Below are positions 23,710 to 30,169 of a stretch of 36,825 nucleotides of DNA, in pieces; position 1 is the first letter of the stretch; each line of letters opens with the position of its first letter. The position numbers and the translations under genes were made by a program. Source of the DNA: a virus; the IMG/VR virus record IMGVR_UViG_3300011114_000588, positions 1-36,825 of that record, one strand, 5' to 3'. The notes below the pieces were generated by a model, which saw nothing but the letters and a program-made list of their open reading frames with translations, searched no databases and was not told where the DNA came from.

Positions 23710-25004
23710 GCTACAACGGCAACGGCACATTCGTCATCAACAGCGCCGGTCAGCCCGTCTCGGCTGGACAGGTAATAAGCTCATCGGTGTTCAACGCCCT
23801 GACGGCTGACCTTGCCACGGGCCTGACCACGGCCCTGACCAAGGACGGCCAGACCACGCCGACCGCCAACATCCCGCTTGGCGGCTTCAAGCTGACCGGC
23901 CTTGGCGTCCCCACCGCATCGGGAGACGCCCTGTCCTACGGCGCGGTCGGCACGATCAGCACCCTGACCCTGACCAATGCGCTCGGCGTCGCTTATGGCG
24001 GAACCGGGCAGACCACGGCGGCGCTGGCGATCAACGCCCTGCTTCCGACGCAGACTTCCAACGCGGGAAAGGTTTTGACCACGGACGGATCGGTCTGCTC
24101 ATGGTCCGCGACCGGCACACCCGGCACCGTCACCTCCGTTGCGGTTAGCGGCGGCTCGACCGGCCTGACGACCTCTGGGGGGCCGATCACGGCGTCAGGG
24201 ACCATCACCCTTGCGGGCACTCTTGCCGTTGGCTACGGCGGCACCGGCCTGACCGCTGGCACATCTGGCGGCATCCCGTACTACAGCTCATCGTCGGCTA
24301 TGACATCATCGGGGGCGCTCACGGCCAGCGCCCTCGTCTTAGGGGGCGGTGCGGGGGCTGCGCCGACGCCGATGGCCTCGCTTGGGACCACCACCACGGT
24401 TCTGCATGGCAATGCGGGCGGCGCTCCCACCTTCGGGGCGGTATCACTGACGACCGATGTGTCGGGAACGCTGCCTGCGGGCTCTGGCGGTACGGGCATC
24501 ACATCGCTGGCGTCCGGCATCGCCACATGGCTTGGAACGTCGTCGAGCGCCAATCTGGCGACGGCCATGACCGACGAGACTGGCTCTGGCTCGCTGGTGT
24601 TCGCCACATCGCCCAGCCTGACTACCCCGCTTTTGGGAACGCCGACGAGCGGCGACTTGTCCAACTGTACAGGCTATCCGCTCACCGTCCCGCAGAACTC
24701 GCAGAGCGCCAACTATACGACCGTGCTGGGCGATGCGAACAAGCACATCTTCCACCCGTCAACCGACACCAACGCGCGGACCTTCACCATCGCCGCGAAC
24801 GCCTCGGTGGCCTATGTGGTCGGCACTACGCTTTCATTCGTCAACATGACGGCCAATGTCGTGACCATCGCTATCAACTCCGACACGCTGTACCTAGCGG
24901 GGACCGGCACAACCGGCTCGCGCTCACTGGCGCGTTACGGTCTAGCCACGGCGATCAAGATGACCTCGACAACGTGGCTGATCTCAGGAACGGGCCTGAC
25001 CTGA
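23706..25004 (+). CDS. Second tail fibre/spike protein
   Basis: 432 aa, ATG 23706 overlapping the previous stop. The N-terminus MSYNGNGTFVINSAGQPVSAGQVISSSVFNALT is a typical virion-attachment start for podoviral fibres, followed by Ser/Thr/Gly beta repeats with YGGTGQTT/YGGTGLT/GSGGTGITS units that are hallmark fibre repeats. Residues 183-221 match the module in the fibre at 6439 (AGTSGGIPY…GGGAGAAPT). The C-terminal ~110 residues form a beta domain probably exposed as the receptor-binding tip. Two different fibre loci in one small genome suggest a branched or multi-receptor tail. Confidence 0.8.
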   Translation: MSYNGNGTFVINSAGQPVSAGQVISSSVFNALTADLATGLTTALTKDGQTTPTANIPLGGFKLTGLGVPTASGDALSYGAVGTISTLTLTNALGVAYGGTGQTTAALAINALLPTQTSNAGKVLTTDGSVCSWSATGTPGTVTSVAVSGGSTGLTTSGGPITASGTITLAGTLAVGYGGTGLTAGTSGGIPYYSSSSAMTSSGALTASALVLGGGAGAAPTPMASLGTTTTVLHGNAGGAPTFGAVSLTTDVSGTLPAGSGGTGITSLASGIATWLGTSSSANLATAMTDETGSGSLVFATSPSLTTPLLGTPTSGDLSNCTGYPLTVPQNSQSANYTTVLGDANKHIFHPSTDTNARTFTIAANASVAYVVGTTLSFVNMTANVVTIAINSDTLYLAGTGTTGSRSLARYGLATAIKMTSTTWLISGTGLT

Positions 25005-25330
25005 TGAGCGGGGTTACCCAACTGCTTCTGGCTGCGGCGAAAACCTACCCGCCCCTTACGGCCTCTGTCGCGCCCGGTTCCCAAAGCTGGACGGGCTCGC
25101 TCGGCAACTACACCACCACGCAGGATATGGTCTGCACGGCAGGCGGCGGCGACGGAAATTACACCTACGCTTGGGCTGTGGTGTCGGGGACTGGCATCCC
25201 GGCATCGGCCACGGCGTCCCAGACGGCGGCGAATGATATTGTTAACACCACATCGACCTTCAACTGCACCGTCTCTGACGGGGCCGGTTCGACCCCTGTT
25301 GTCAGCAATACCGTGAGCGTTGACCCGTGA
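25004..25330 (+). CDS. Small Ig-like-domain protein, 108 aa
   Basis: ATG 25004 overlaps the fibre stop (TGATG). After a short N-terminus, residues about 18-105 have the strand pattern of a bacterial or phage Ig-like (PKD-type) domain: …TTTQDMVCTAGGGDGNYTYAWAVVSG…STFNCTVSDGAGSTPVVSNTVSV, with two Cys placed as a possible disulfide pair. Ig-like domains in phages usually decorate the capsid or tail and bind carbohydrate surfaces. It is encoded directly after a fibre, so a fibre accessory or capping role is likely, by inference. Confidence 0.7.
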   Translation: MSGVTQLLLAAAKTYPPLTASVAPGSQSWTGSLGNYTTTQDMVCTAGGGDGNYTYAWAVVSGTGIPASATASQTAANDIVNTTSTFNCTVSDGAGSTPVVSNTVSVDP

Positions 25331-25352
25331 TTAGGAAGCCGTAAGGACCGTC

Positions 25353-25589
25353 ATGCCCGACATTCAGAATTACATCCAAATGGGCTTGATGGCGACGATG
25401 GCCGTGTCTGGCTGGTTTTTGCGGATGCTATGGACCGCAACGCAGGAATTGAAAACCGACCTAGCCAAGCTGCGGGCTGATATGCCGCACGAGTACGTCC
25501 TGAAGGACGATTACAAGGACGAGCTGAAGCACATCCACGAGATGCTCGAAAAGATATACGACAAGTTGGAAAAGAAGGCCGACAAATGA
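25353..25589 (+). CDS. Membrane-anchored coiled-coil protein in lysis cassette, 78 aa
   Basis: ATG 25353; no strong ribosome site, only GTAAGG about 10 nt upstream. One hydrophobic segment (residues about 8-28, YIQMGLMATMAVSGWFLRML) is followed by a charged helix (QELKTDLAKLRAD … KDELKHIHEMLEKIYDKLEKKADK), the layout of an N-in/C-out anchored coiled coil. Similar small proteins lie beside endolysins in many phages and are proposed to be spanin-like or regulators of lysis. There is no separate outer-membrane lipoprotein gene, so a classical Rz/Rz1 pair is not present here. Confidence 0.7.
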   Translation: MPDIQNYIQMGLMATMAVSGWFLRMLWTATQELKTDLAKLRADMPHEYVLKDDYKDELKHIHEMLEKIYDKLEKKADK

Positions 25590-25939
25590 TTGAAGAATTG
25601 GTCACTCGCGTCTTCGCCTTGCGAAACGCCACCCACCTTGCCCACTGGTCGAGCAAGTCCTTCAGCGAACATAAGGCGCTCGGCAAGTTCTATGATGGCC
25701 TGATCGACAAGATCGACGGTATCGTGGAAGCCTACCAAGGCTGGAACGGCCTGATCGGAGAAGTGCGCCCGTCCGTGTTTCCGAAGGGCGACATCACGGC
25801 CAAGATTCGCGAGGAAATGGCTTGGATCAACACCCACCGCAGCAAGATAGCAAAGGGTAACACGATGATCGAAAACCTCATCGACGACCTGACGCAGCTT
25901 TACTCCACCACACATTATATGCTGGTTAATCTCAAGTGA
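25586..25939 (+). CDS. DUF5856-type ferritin-like helical protein
   Basis: 117 aa, ATGA-overlapping both neighbours. The pattern LVTRVFALRNATHLAHWSSKSFSEHKALGKFYDGLIDKIDGIVEAYQGWNGLIG recalls phage proteins of the DUF5856/Dps-like group: an HxxHW motif, EHKALGKFYDGL and VEAYQG align with a four-helix bundle. In Dps proteins such residues form metal sites; here only part (H, E, D residues) is visible, so metal binding is unproven. It sits in the lysis cassette between the coiled-coil protein and the endolysin. Oxidative-stress protection or DNA binding is speculative. Confidence 0.7.
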   Translation: MIEELVTRVFALRNATHLAHWSSKSFSEHKALGKFYDGLIDKIDGIVEAYQGWNGLIGEVRPSVFPKGDITAKIREEMAWINTHRSKIAKGNTMIENLIDDLTQLYSTTHYMLVNLK

Positions 25940-26319
25940 CCTACAGCTTCGGGATCAAGTCGGTTAACAAAATGACGGGAGTGCATCCGTCCCTAAAGAA
26001 GGTGCTGTACCGCGCCATCGAGATAACGGATGTGGACTTCAGCATCATCGAGGGCGTACGGACGCTGGAGCGCCAGAAACAGCTAGTGGCGTCCGGCGCG
26101 TCCAAGACCCTCAACTCCCGACACTTGGACGGCCACGCGGTAGACATCGCGCCGTACGTCGAAGGCGAGATCCGCTGGGACTGGCCTCTCTATCACCGGC
26201 TTGCCAAGGTTATGAAAACTGCGGCCAAGGAAATTGGCGTCCCGATTGAATGGGGCGGGGACTGGATTCGTTTCAAAGACGGCCCCCACTGGCAATTGCC
26301 TTGGGGCAAATATCCATAA
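25936..26319 (+). CDS. Endolysin, M15 L-alanyl-D-glutamate peptidase-like
   Basis: 127 aa; GTG 25936 overlaps the previous stop (GTGA). The family signature SRHLDGHAVDIAP (residues 61-73, with H63 and D70) and DGPHWQL (115-121, H118) are the zinc ligands of VanY/M15 endolysins (as in phage A500/T5-type enzymes), and the EGVRTLERQK segment near 39-48 is also typical. It hydrolyses peptidoglycan cross-peptide bonds to release progeny. No signal peptide or SAR segment is visible, so a holin is needed for export; the next gene is the candidate. Confidence 0.9.
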   Translation: MTYSFGIKSVNKMTGVHPSLKKVLYRAIEITDVDFSIIEGVRTLERQKQLVASGASKTLNSRHLDGHAVDIAPYVEGEIRWDWPLYHRLAKVMKTAAKEIGVPIEWGGDWIRFKDGPHWQLPWGKYP

Positions 26320-26330
26320 GGAGAACTGCT

Positions 26331-26489
26331 ATGGGATTTCTCAAAGGCAAGAAGACCTACGTCACTGCCGCCCTCGCCGTGATCGGCGCTGGAGCAGCCT
26401 ACGCGGTCGGCGATGCTACCGCCGTGCAGGCTGCCCAGATGGCCGTCACCGCCCTGCTGGCGGCTACCCTGCGGAATGGGATGCGCTAA
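26331..26489 (+). CDS. Holin-like small membrane protein, 52 aa
   Basis: ATG 26331 has AAGGAG 7 nt upstream. A basic N-terminus (MGFLKGKKTY) precedes a hydrophobic segment (VTAALAVIGAGAAYAVG), and a second hydrophobic stretch ([11 protein letters not shown]) follows after a short loop, so one or two transmembrane helices. Located after the endolysin, it is a holin candidate; small size and Lys-rich start fit class II/III holins. The last 26 bp overlap the convergent Ala-rich gene at 26464-26850. Confidence 0.7.
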   Translation: MGFLKGKKTYVTAALAVIGAGAAYAVGDATAVQAAQMAVTALLAATLRNGMR

Positions 26490-26850
26490 CCACCGCTTCC
26501 GGGTCCGCGAACCCAAATAGCGGCAGGAAGAAGAACGGCTGGCCGCGTTCGCGCATCAGGGCCGCGCCTTGGATTTCATTGGCAGCCCCTGCGGCACCCC
26601 ATGCGGCATCCCCTGCGGCATCCCCTGCGGCATCCCATGCGGCATCCCATGCGGCAGCCCGTGCGGCAATCCCTGCGGCATCCCATGCGGCAGCCCGTGC
26701 GGCATCCCATGCGGCAGCCCGTGCGGCAGCCCGTGCGGCAGCCCGTGCGGCAGCCCGTGCGGCATCTGCTGCCCGCCATTGCTCTGGCGTCATCGCCTTG
26801 AGGTGTTGGAGGAACGCCTCGACGATGGGGGTTTCTGGCCCGTATTTCAC
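26464..26850 (-). CDS. Ala-rich repeat protein, copy A
   Basis: 128 aa; GTG 26850 start, no clear ribosome site. The N-terminus [20 protein letters not shown] and the C-terminal block [19 protein letters not shown]…[12 protein letters not shown] are shared with copy B at 27175-27576, which fixes the reading frame. The centre (about 28-88) consists of 4-residue units ([12 protein letters not shown]) that predict one long, highly Ala-rich helix. It is encoded by a 12-bp minisatellite (26581-26772). Such proteins might be structural, antifreeze-like or DNA-mimic, but no function is known. The 3' end runs into the holin-like gene. Confidence 0.7.
   Translation of the reverse strand: MKYGPETPIVEAFLQHLKAMTPEQWRAADAARAAARAAARAAARAAAWDAARAAAWDAAGIAARAAAWDAAWDAAGDAAGDAAWGAAGAANEIQGAALMRERGQPFFFLPLFGFADPEAVVSASHSAG
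26482..26586. repeat. 105-bp direct repeat, copy A (3' part of Ala-rich gene)
   Basis: Matches 27196-27300 with three mismatches over 105 bp. It covers the 3' end of the Ala-rich gene and starts exactly at the last bases of the holin-like gene (TGCGCTAAC), marking one duplication breakpoint. Confidence 0.85.
26581..26772. repeat. 12-bp minisatellite, 16 units
   Basis: Sixteen consecutive 12-bp units of the form GGCAKCCCVTGC run from 26581 to 26772 (the last is degenerate: GGCATCTGCTGC). They encode AAAR/AAWD-type tetrapeptides on the minus strand. All six frames stay open through the array because the unit holds no stop, so frame calls rely on flanking homology. Copy number could change by slippage. 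Confidence 0.85.
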
Positions 26851-26861
26851 GGCACAGGCCC
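26786..26861. repeat. 76-bp exact direct repeat, copy A (5' part of Ala-rich gene)
   Basis: Identical to 27512-27587. It encodes the N-terminus of both Ala-rich proteins and extends 11 bp upstream, including the last codons of the secreted-protein gene that adjoins copy B (remnant GGGCCTGTGCC). This shows that copy A was derived from copy B's locus. Confidence 0.85.
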
Positions 26862-26878
26862 GCCGATTGGGTTGTCGG

Positions 26879-27178
26879 TCACGACAGTCTCTCCCGTGTT
26901 TTCCGTTCGATAGGCGCTTCAGTGTCCTTGGCGGGTAGCGCCTTCAAAATGACAGCGCCAAGGGCCTCGCGGGTTTCTTTCGTCACGCGCGTACCGGGGT
27001 CGCATAACGCCAGCGCGGCCAGCATGGCTGTGTCCTTAACCGCAAGCGCCGCTTGTGCGTTGATAAGCGCGAGTGCCTGACCGGCAACGGCGGCAAGGAC
27101 AACATCGCCCATCAACTCGGGCTTCCGTGCAATTAGTTCTCGGACGGCTATCAGCGCCCGTTGATCGTCCTCGGTCAT
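26879..27178 (-). CDS. Unknown 99-aa helical protein between Ala-rich paralogues
   Basis: ATG 27178 overlaps the stop of the Ala-rich copy B (ATGA) with AAGGAA upstream. The sequence is helical and Ala/Leu-rich (DDQRALIAVRELIARKP; LAAVAGQALALINAQAALAVKD) with a charged C-terminus (ERKTRERLS). No motif is recognised. It sits inside the duplicated region between the two copies, so it was present before or inserted by the duplication. Possible small regulatory or structural protein; unknown. Confidence 0.6.
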   Translation of the reverse strand: MTEDDQRALIAVRELIARKPELMGDVVLAAVAGQALALINAQAALAVKDTAMLAALALCDPGTRVTKETREALGAVILKALPAKDTEAPIERKTRERLS

Positions 27179-27576
27179 TTGGCGGGTTCCTTCTGTGCGC
27201 TAACCACCGCTTCCGGGTCCGCGAACCCAAACATCGGCAGGAAGAAGAACGGCTGGCCGCGTTCGCGCATCAGAGCCGCGCCTTGGATTTCATTGGCAGC
27301 GTCCCATGCGGTAAACCACATAATATCCCATGTGGCATCCCATGCAGCATCTAGTACGGCACCGCCTACGGCTTCGCGTGTGGCAGCTCCCGCGCCGCCC
27401 CGTGCGGCAATCCCTGCGGCACCCCATGCGGCATCCCGCGCGGCAAGCCCTGCGGCTTCCCAACCCCCTGCGGCATCCCCTGCGGCAGCCCGTGTGGCAT
27501 CCCATTGCTTCGGCGTCATCGCCTTGAGGTGTTGGAGGAACGCCTCGACGATGGGGGTTTCTGGCCCGTATTTCAC
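27175..27576 (-). CDS. Ala-rich repeat protein, copy B (ancestral)
   Basis: 133 aa; GTG 27576 overlaps the stop of the secreted-protein gene (GTGA). The N-terminal ~25 residues and the C-terminal [15 protein letters not shown]…[12 protein letters not shown] are nearly identical to copy A; the centre (about 29-90) is a degenerate, more varied version of the repeat, with W, T, I and M. The conserved ends and diverged or re-expanded centre argue that the ends carry the function and the length of the helical rod is variable. It has the intact upstream gene context, so it is likely the parent of copy A. Confidence 0.7.
   Translation of the reverse strand: MKYGPETPIVEAFLQHLKAMTPKQWDATRAAAGDAAGGWEAAGLAARDAAWGAAGIAARGGAGAATREAVGGAVLDAAWDATWDIMWFTAWDAANEIQGAALMRERGQPFFFLPMFGFADPEAVVSAQKEPAK
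27196..27300. repeat. 105-bp direct repeat, copy B
   Basis: Partner of 26482-26586 (three mismatches). Confidence 0.85.
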
Positions 27577-27587
27577 GGCACAGGCCC
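27512..27587. repeat. 76-bp exact direct repeat, copy B
   Basis: Partner of 26786-26861; here it joins naturally to the 3' end of the secreted-protein gene. Confidence 0.85.
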
Positions 27588-28142
27588 ACCGACCGAATAG
27601 GTAGCGCCGACCGGGGCTTGGGTGACGACCTTGGTTCCCACGGCCACCGGAGCGCCCTGTACATCCTCGCTGACCGGGCCGTAGCAGTTAGCCAGCATCG
27701 GGCCAAACAAACGCGCCCGCTTGGTCTTGGTGCAAGCAAACGAGAACATATTGCTGATGCTGGTGGTAGGGGTGCCCCCGGTCACGAAGGTGCGCGGGAC
27801 GGCTGGCGTGTTGCGCTTCCACGTTGGGGCCTGAGCGAACTTCTCGCGGACCTGATACAGCGACCAGACTTGGTTTGGACCCGGTTGGGTGCAGGAGCCT
27901 TTCATGTTGCCGCCGGTAACATCCGCAATCGACGGCCCGTGCAGGACAGGGCAGACGGCCACTGCCTCTGGGTACATGACGACCGTGCCGTTGGCGGCGT
28001 TAACCGCGATTTGCTGACCCGTAAGCGTGGCCCCAGAGGCGGCGCACAAAGCGAACGGCTGGTGGCAGAACACGAACGTGTTGTCGGCGCGAGCCGGGGC
28101 GACCGGCAGCAGCAGGGCCGCTAGAGCGATATAGAGTTTCAT
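27573..28142 (-). CDS. Secreted Cys-rich protein with Sec signal peptide, 189 aa
   Basis: The start MKLYIALAALLLPVAPARA (residues 1-19) is a classical Sec signal peptide, with a likely signal peptidase I site after ARA. The mature part has six Cys (C26, C33, C64, C84 and two further C-terminal ones) and no other recognised domain; FCHQPFALC near 25-33 is notable. The protein would be exported to the periplasm and possibly disulfide-bonded. Phage exports of this kind can alter the envelope or block superinfection, but nothing here proves it. It overlaps the 24-aa gene upstream (ATGA) and the Ala-rich gene downstream. Confidence 0.75.
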   Translation of the reverse strand: MKLYIALAALLLPVAPARADNTFVFCHQPFALCAASGATLTGQQIAVNAANGTVVMYPEAVAVCPVLHGPSIADVTGGNMKGSCTQPGPNQVWSLYQVREKFAQAPTWKRNTPAVPRTFVTGGTPTTSISNMFSFACTKTKRARLFGPMLANCYGPVSEDVQGAPVAVGTKVVTQAPVGATYSVGGPVP

Positions 28143-28213
28143 TTCGTCACCTTTTTCTTTGAGCGGATTTCAGTCAGTCGGTCCATCAGCCGGGTCCATT
28201 GGGCTTCTCCCAT
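28139..28213 (-). CDS. Miniprotein, 24 aa
   Basis: MGEAQWTRLMDRLTEIRSKKKVTK: a short amphipathic helix with a Lys-rich tail. ATG 28213 has a strong GGAGGA 8 nt upstream, and its stop overlaps the start of the secreted protein (ATGA). The ribosome site belongs to this ORF, so it is more likely a real gene than a spacer. It may also serve to couple translation of the secreted protein. Function unknown. Confidence 0.6.
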   Translation of the reverse strand: MGEAQWTRLMDRLTEIRSKKKVTK

Positions 28214-28395
28214 CACAAAATCCTCCAAATCCGATAGCCACCCTCAACCTTTCGCATGGTGAACTTTAGGGGTCGAAGGGTCGAAAAATTAAAGCTACCC
28301 AGTCTTTCGACAAAAAAGCTGTCGCCAATTTCCATGTCCCTAAGCACGGAGCGGTTTGATTTTGGAATGGGCATTCCCTTTTCAATTTCCATCAT
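28213..28395 (-). CDS. Small phage protein, 60 aa
   Basis: MMEIEKGMPIPKSNRSV followed by LRDMEIGDSFFVERLG and a C-terminal FTMRKVEGGYRIWRI. This layout (short acidic N-terminus, GDSFFV turn, RKV(E)GGYRIWR end) recurs in small phage proteins of unknown role, probably with a compact beta fold. Start ATG 28395 or 28392; AAGGTGG lies just upstream. Its stop overlaps the 24-aa gene. No enzyme motif. Confidence 0.65.
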   Translation of the reverse strand: MMEIEKGMPIPKSNRSVLRDMEIGDSFFVERLGSFNFSTLRPLKFTMRKVEGGYRIWRIL

Positions 28396-28436
28396 CCCGC
28401 CACCTTCGGGGCCAGCCTACCGGGGGTAAGGGTCAT
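28392..28436 (-). CDS. Possible 14-aa peptide gene chained by ATGA overlaps
   Basis: MTLTPGRLAPKVAG is read from ATG 28436 to a stop that overlaps the next start, with both ends in ATGA overlaps, matching the style of this operon. The ribosome site is not independent. It may be a leader peptide, or an N-terminal extension of the next protein lost through a frameshift. Low confidence. Confidence 0.35.
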   Translation of the reverse strand: MTLTPGRLAPKVAG

Positions 28437-28618
28437 GACTTCACCCGCTTCTTGCTGCCGCCGACCTTGCCATCACCGTCGCCGTCCATCTTTGCGATCT
28501 GGGCGCGGGCCTCGTCGAGCAGCGATTGCAGATACTGGGCCGTAGCATGAAGGCCCGACAGTTCGTCTCGCAGCTTGCTGATGGTCAGCCAAGGCAGGAG
28601 TGCGTCACGGATGTTCAT
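28433..28618 (-). CDS. Small helical protein, 61 aa
   Basis: ATG 28618 overlaps the stop of the upstream gene (ATGA). The sequence is a helix (RDALLPWLTISKLRDELSGLHATAQYLQSLLDEARAQIAKMDGDGDGKVG) ending in a Gly/Asp-rich and basic tail (GGSKKRVKS). The heptad pattern suggests a short coiled coil. No recognised family; position in the recombination/accessory operon. Confidence 0.6.
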   Translation of the reverse strand: MNIRDALLPWLTISKLRDELSGLHATAQYLQSLLDEARAQIAKMDGDGDGKVGGSKKRVKS

Positions 28619-28875
28619 TTGCTTACCCTACCATAAATCTCATCATTCCACCTTTCAACGAGGGCCATCGAGTGCGGTGACGCCTCCTTGAAACCGGGGC
28701 GCAGGGGCCGCAGCCCCTTCAGCGCCCGCAGACGCATAGCGATGGCCTGATCCAGATAGGCTTGCGTCACGAAGCCGCTGCCAGACGCAAGCAACTTTTT
28801 GTCGTCGTCGTAAATCGAATAGCCATGCACGGCTGACCCGCGCGGCGGCTTGTAGGTATCAATCTTAACTTCCAT
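28615..28875 (-). CDS. Unknown 86-aa protein
   Basis: ATG 28875 is used (GTG 28878 is an alternative), with AGAGGAA upstream; it overlaps the nuclease gene's end by 11 bp. Beta-hairpin-like N-terminus (KIDTYKPPRGSAVHGYSIYDDDKKLLASGSG) and a helical C-terminus (LDQAIAMRLRALKGL). No motif identified. It sits between a resolvase-like nuclease and accessory genes. Function unknown. Confidence 0.6.
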   Translation of the reverse strand: MEVKIDTYKPPRGSAVHGYSIYDDDKKLLASGSGFVTQAYLDQAIAMRLRALKGLRPLRPGFKEASPHSMALVERWNDEIYGRVSK

Positions 28876-29194
28876 CACACAGTTCCTCTCGCATCATTGG
28901 AATGAAGTCCTTCAGGCGCAGCACAACCCGCCACTCCTGACCGTTCTGCCTAAACACTACCAGCGGCACTTGGCTTGCGGGCGTACAGGCTTCGATCTGC
29001 CTGACCCACTGCATCACGGCCAACGTCTCGCGGCGCTTGACCTCAATGCGGAACTTGCCAACCTCAATGTCATCCTCGCCGTTGCGCGCCTGACCCAGCT
29101 TGCGCTTGACGACCGTTCCCAACTCGTCTGTCAGGAGGGCGGCAAGCTCGTTTTCGCCGCGAGCGCCTTTGTTGCGGGACATCCTGCCGGTCAT
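28865..29194 (-). CDS. Holliday-junction-resolvase-like PDDEXK nuclease
   Basis: 109 aa. Residues 7-20 (RNKGARGENELAAL, E14), the acidic GEDDIEV (39-45) and E51-V-K53 (FRIEVKRRE) form the PD-(D/E)XK active-site pattern of the Hjc/phage resolvase and VRR-like families; the following WVRQIEACTP is typical. It could resolve branched DNA before packaging. ATG 29194 has AGGAG 6 nt upstream. It sits downstream of the Sak4/DUF669/exonuclease set, consistent with a recombination pathway. Confidence 0.8.
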   Translation of the reverse strand: MTGRMSRNKGARGENELAALLTDELGTVVKRKLGQARNGEDDIEVGKFRIEVKRRETLAVMQWVRQIEACTPASQVPLVVFRQNGQEWRVVLRLKDFIPMMREELCDGS

Positions 29195-29203
29195 CACATT
29201 CTC

Positions 29204-30169
29204 CTAAAAAGGGATTTCGTCATCAAAAGGCACCGGCCCAGTGTACGGCTCTTTAGGGGCCTTGCTGACGGGCGCTTTAACGTAGCGGCTCCTCGCCATC
29301 ATCTTGACCGGCGAAGGGGCTTCAGCAGGCTCTGGCGGGGCTACAAGCAGGGGCGTATGCGAACTGCATCCAGCGCGCTGCTCATCGCCAGTCAGTGAGC
29401 GGCCATGATGCGAGCAACGCCACAGGCCACCGGCATAGGGCATGGCTGACACGCAAGTGCGGCAATTGGTTTCTGGCGCAGCTCCGTGGTGGCAGAACTT
29501 GTACATATCGCACATCTTGCACTGCCAGTAGGTCGGGTCTTCGCTCAATTTAATCGGAGGCGTTTTGGCGGCAATCAGCCGATCTTTGCGCTCGACAATC
29601 TTGGCGTACTCCTTGGGATCGAAGTGAACCCATTCGGTGTGCAGCTCGTCGGTGTTTTTGTTGACTGCAAAATACAAGGCGCGGTCGATCTTGAGCAGGC
29701 CCATATAGCTTTGCATCTGGGCGTAATGCTGTGGCTTGGCTTCGTAAACGCCAGTCTTGATAAGCTCTCCAAAAGCCTTGTCGCTCATCGTTTTGACTTC
29801 CAGCACCGCCCACGACTTAGGCGCTTCAGGAAAGCCTTGGCCTATGCCATCGACGGAACCGCCGAAGTGGCCTGACTCGTCGCGGCACTCAATCTGCTTG
29901 CCGTCATCGTCGGTATGTAGGTCCACGCCTATGGCGCGCAGTTCCTCATAGACACGGGACTCCTCACGCTTGCCGGTGCCAAACAGGCGCTTGATGCGAC
30001 CGGCAAAGTGCGGCTGCACCGCCCAGTGGAAGTTCAGCCAGACATAGCGGTCACAGTGGTGCCCGATCAAACTCGCGCCCATGTGTTCGCGGTGGTCGTC
30101 CGACTGGGCAGAGTACCAGTCGAATATCCTGCTTTTCGTGGTGTGAATCGGATCGGGCACCTGTGGCAT
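29204..30169 (-). CDS. Cas4/RecB-like PDDEXK exonuclease
   Basis: 321 aa from ATG 30169 (an upstream TTG 30181 also fits). Motifs: GHHCDRYVW (36-44), SVDGIG (105-110, D107), LEVKT (123-127, E-x-K) and QHYAQMQSYM (147-156), the arrangement of a Cas4/RecB-type nuclease. The C-terminal part has a Cys cluster (C217, C220, C226, C236, C239, C252, C268) that may bind zinc or an Fe-S cluster. It likely resects DNA ends for the Sak4-type recombinase. The start overlaps the stop of the DUF669 gene (TAATG), showing coupled expression. Confidence 0.8.
   Translation of the reverse strand: MPQVPDPIHTTKSRIFDWYSAQSDDHREHMGASLIGHHCDRYVWLNFHWAVQPHFAGRIKRLFGTGKREESRVYEELRAIGVDLHTDDDGKQIECRDESGHFGGSVDGIGQGFPEAPKSWAVLEVKTMSDKAFGELIKTGVYEAKPQHYAQMQSYMGLLKIDRALYFAVNKNTDELHTEWVHFDPKEYAKIVERKDRLIAAKTPPIKLSEDPTYWQCKMCDMYKFCHHGAAPETNCRTCVSAMPYAGGLWRCSHHGRSLTGDEQRAGCSSHTPLLVAPPEPAEAPSPVKMMARSRYVKAPVSKAPKEPYTGPVPFDDEIPF

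Noticed and set aside
26556-26913. Other open frames through the Ala-repeat array, including Gly/Cys/Pro-rich versions on +
   Set aside because: The 12-bp unit has no stop in any frame, so openness is automatic; only the minus frame is supported by the paralogue's conserved ends.
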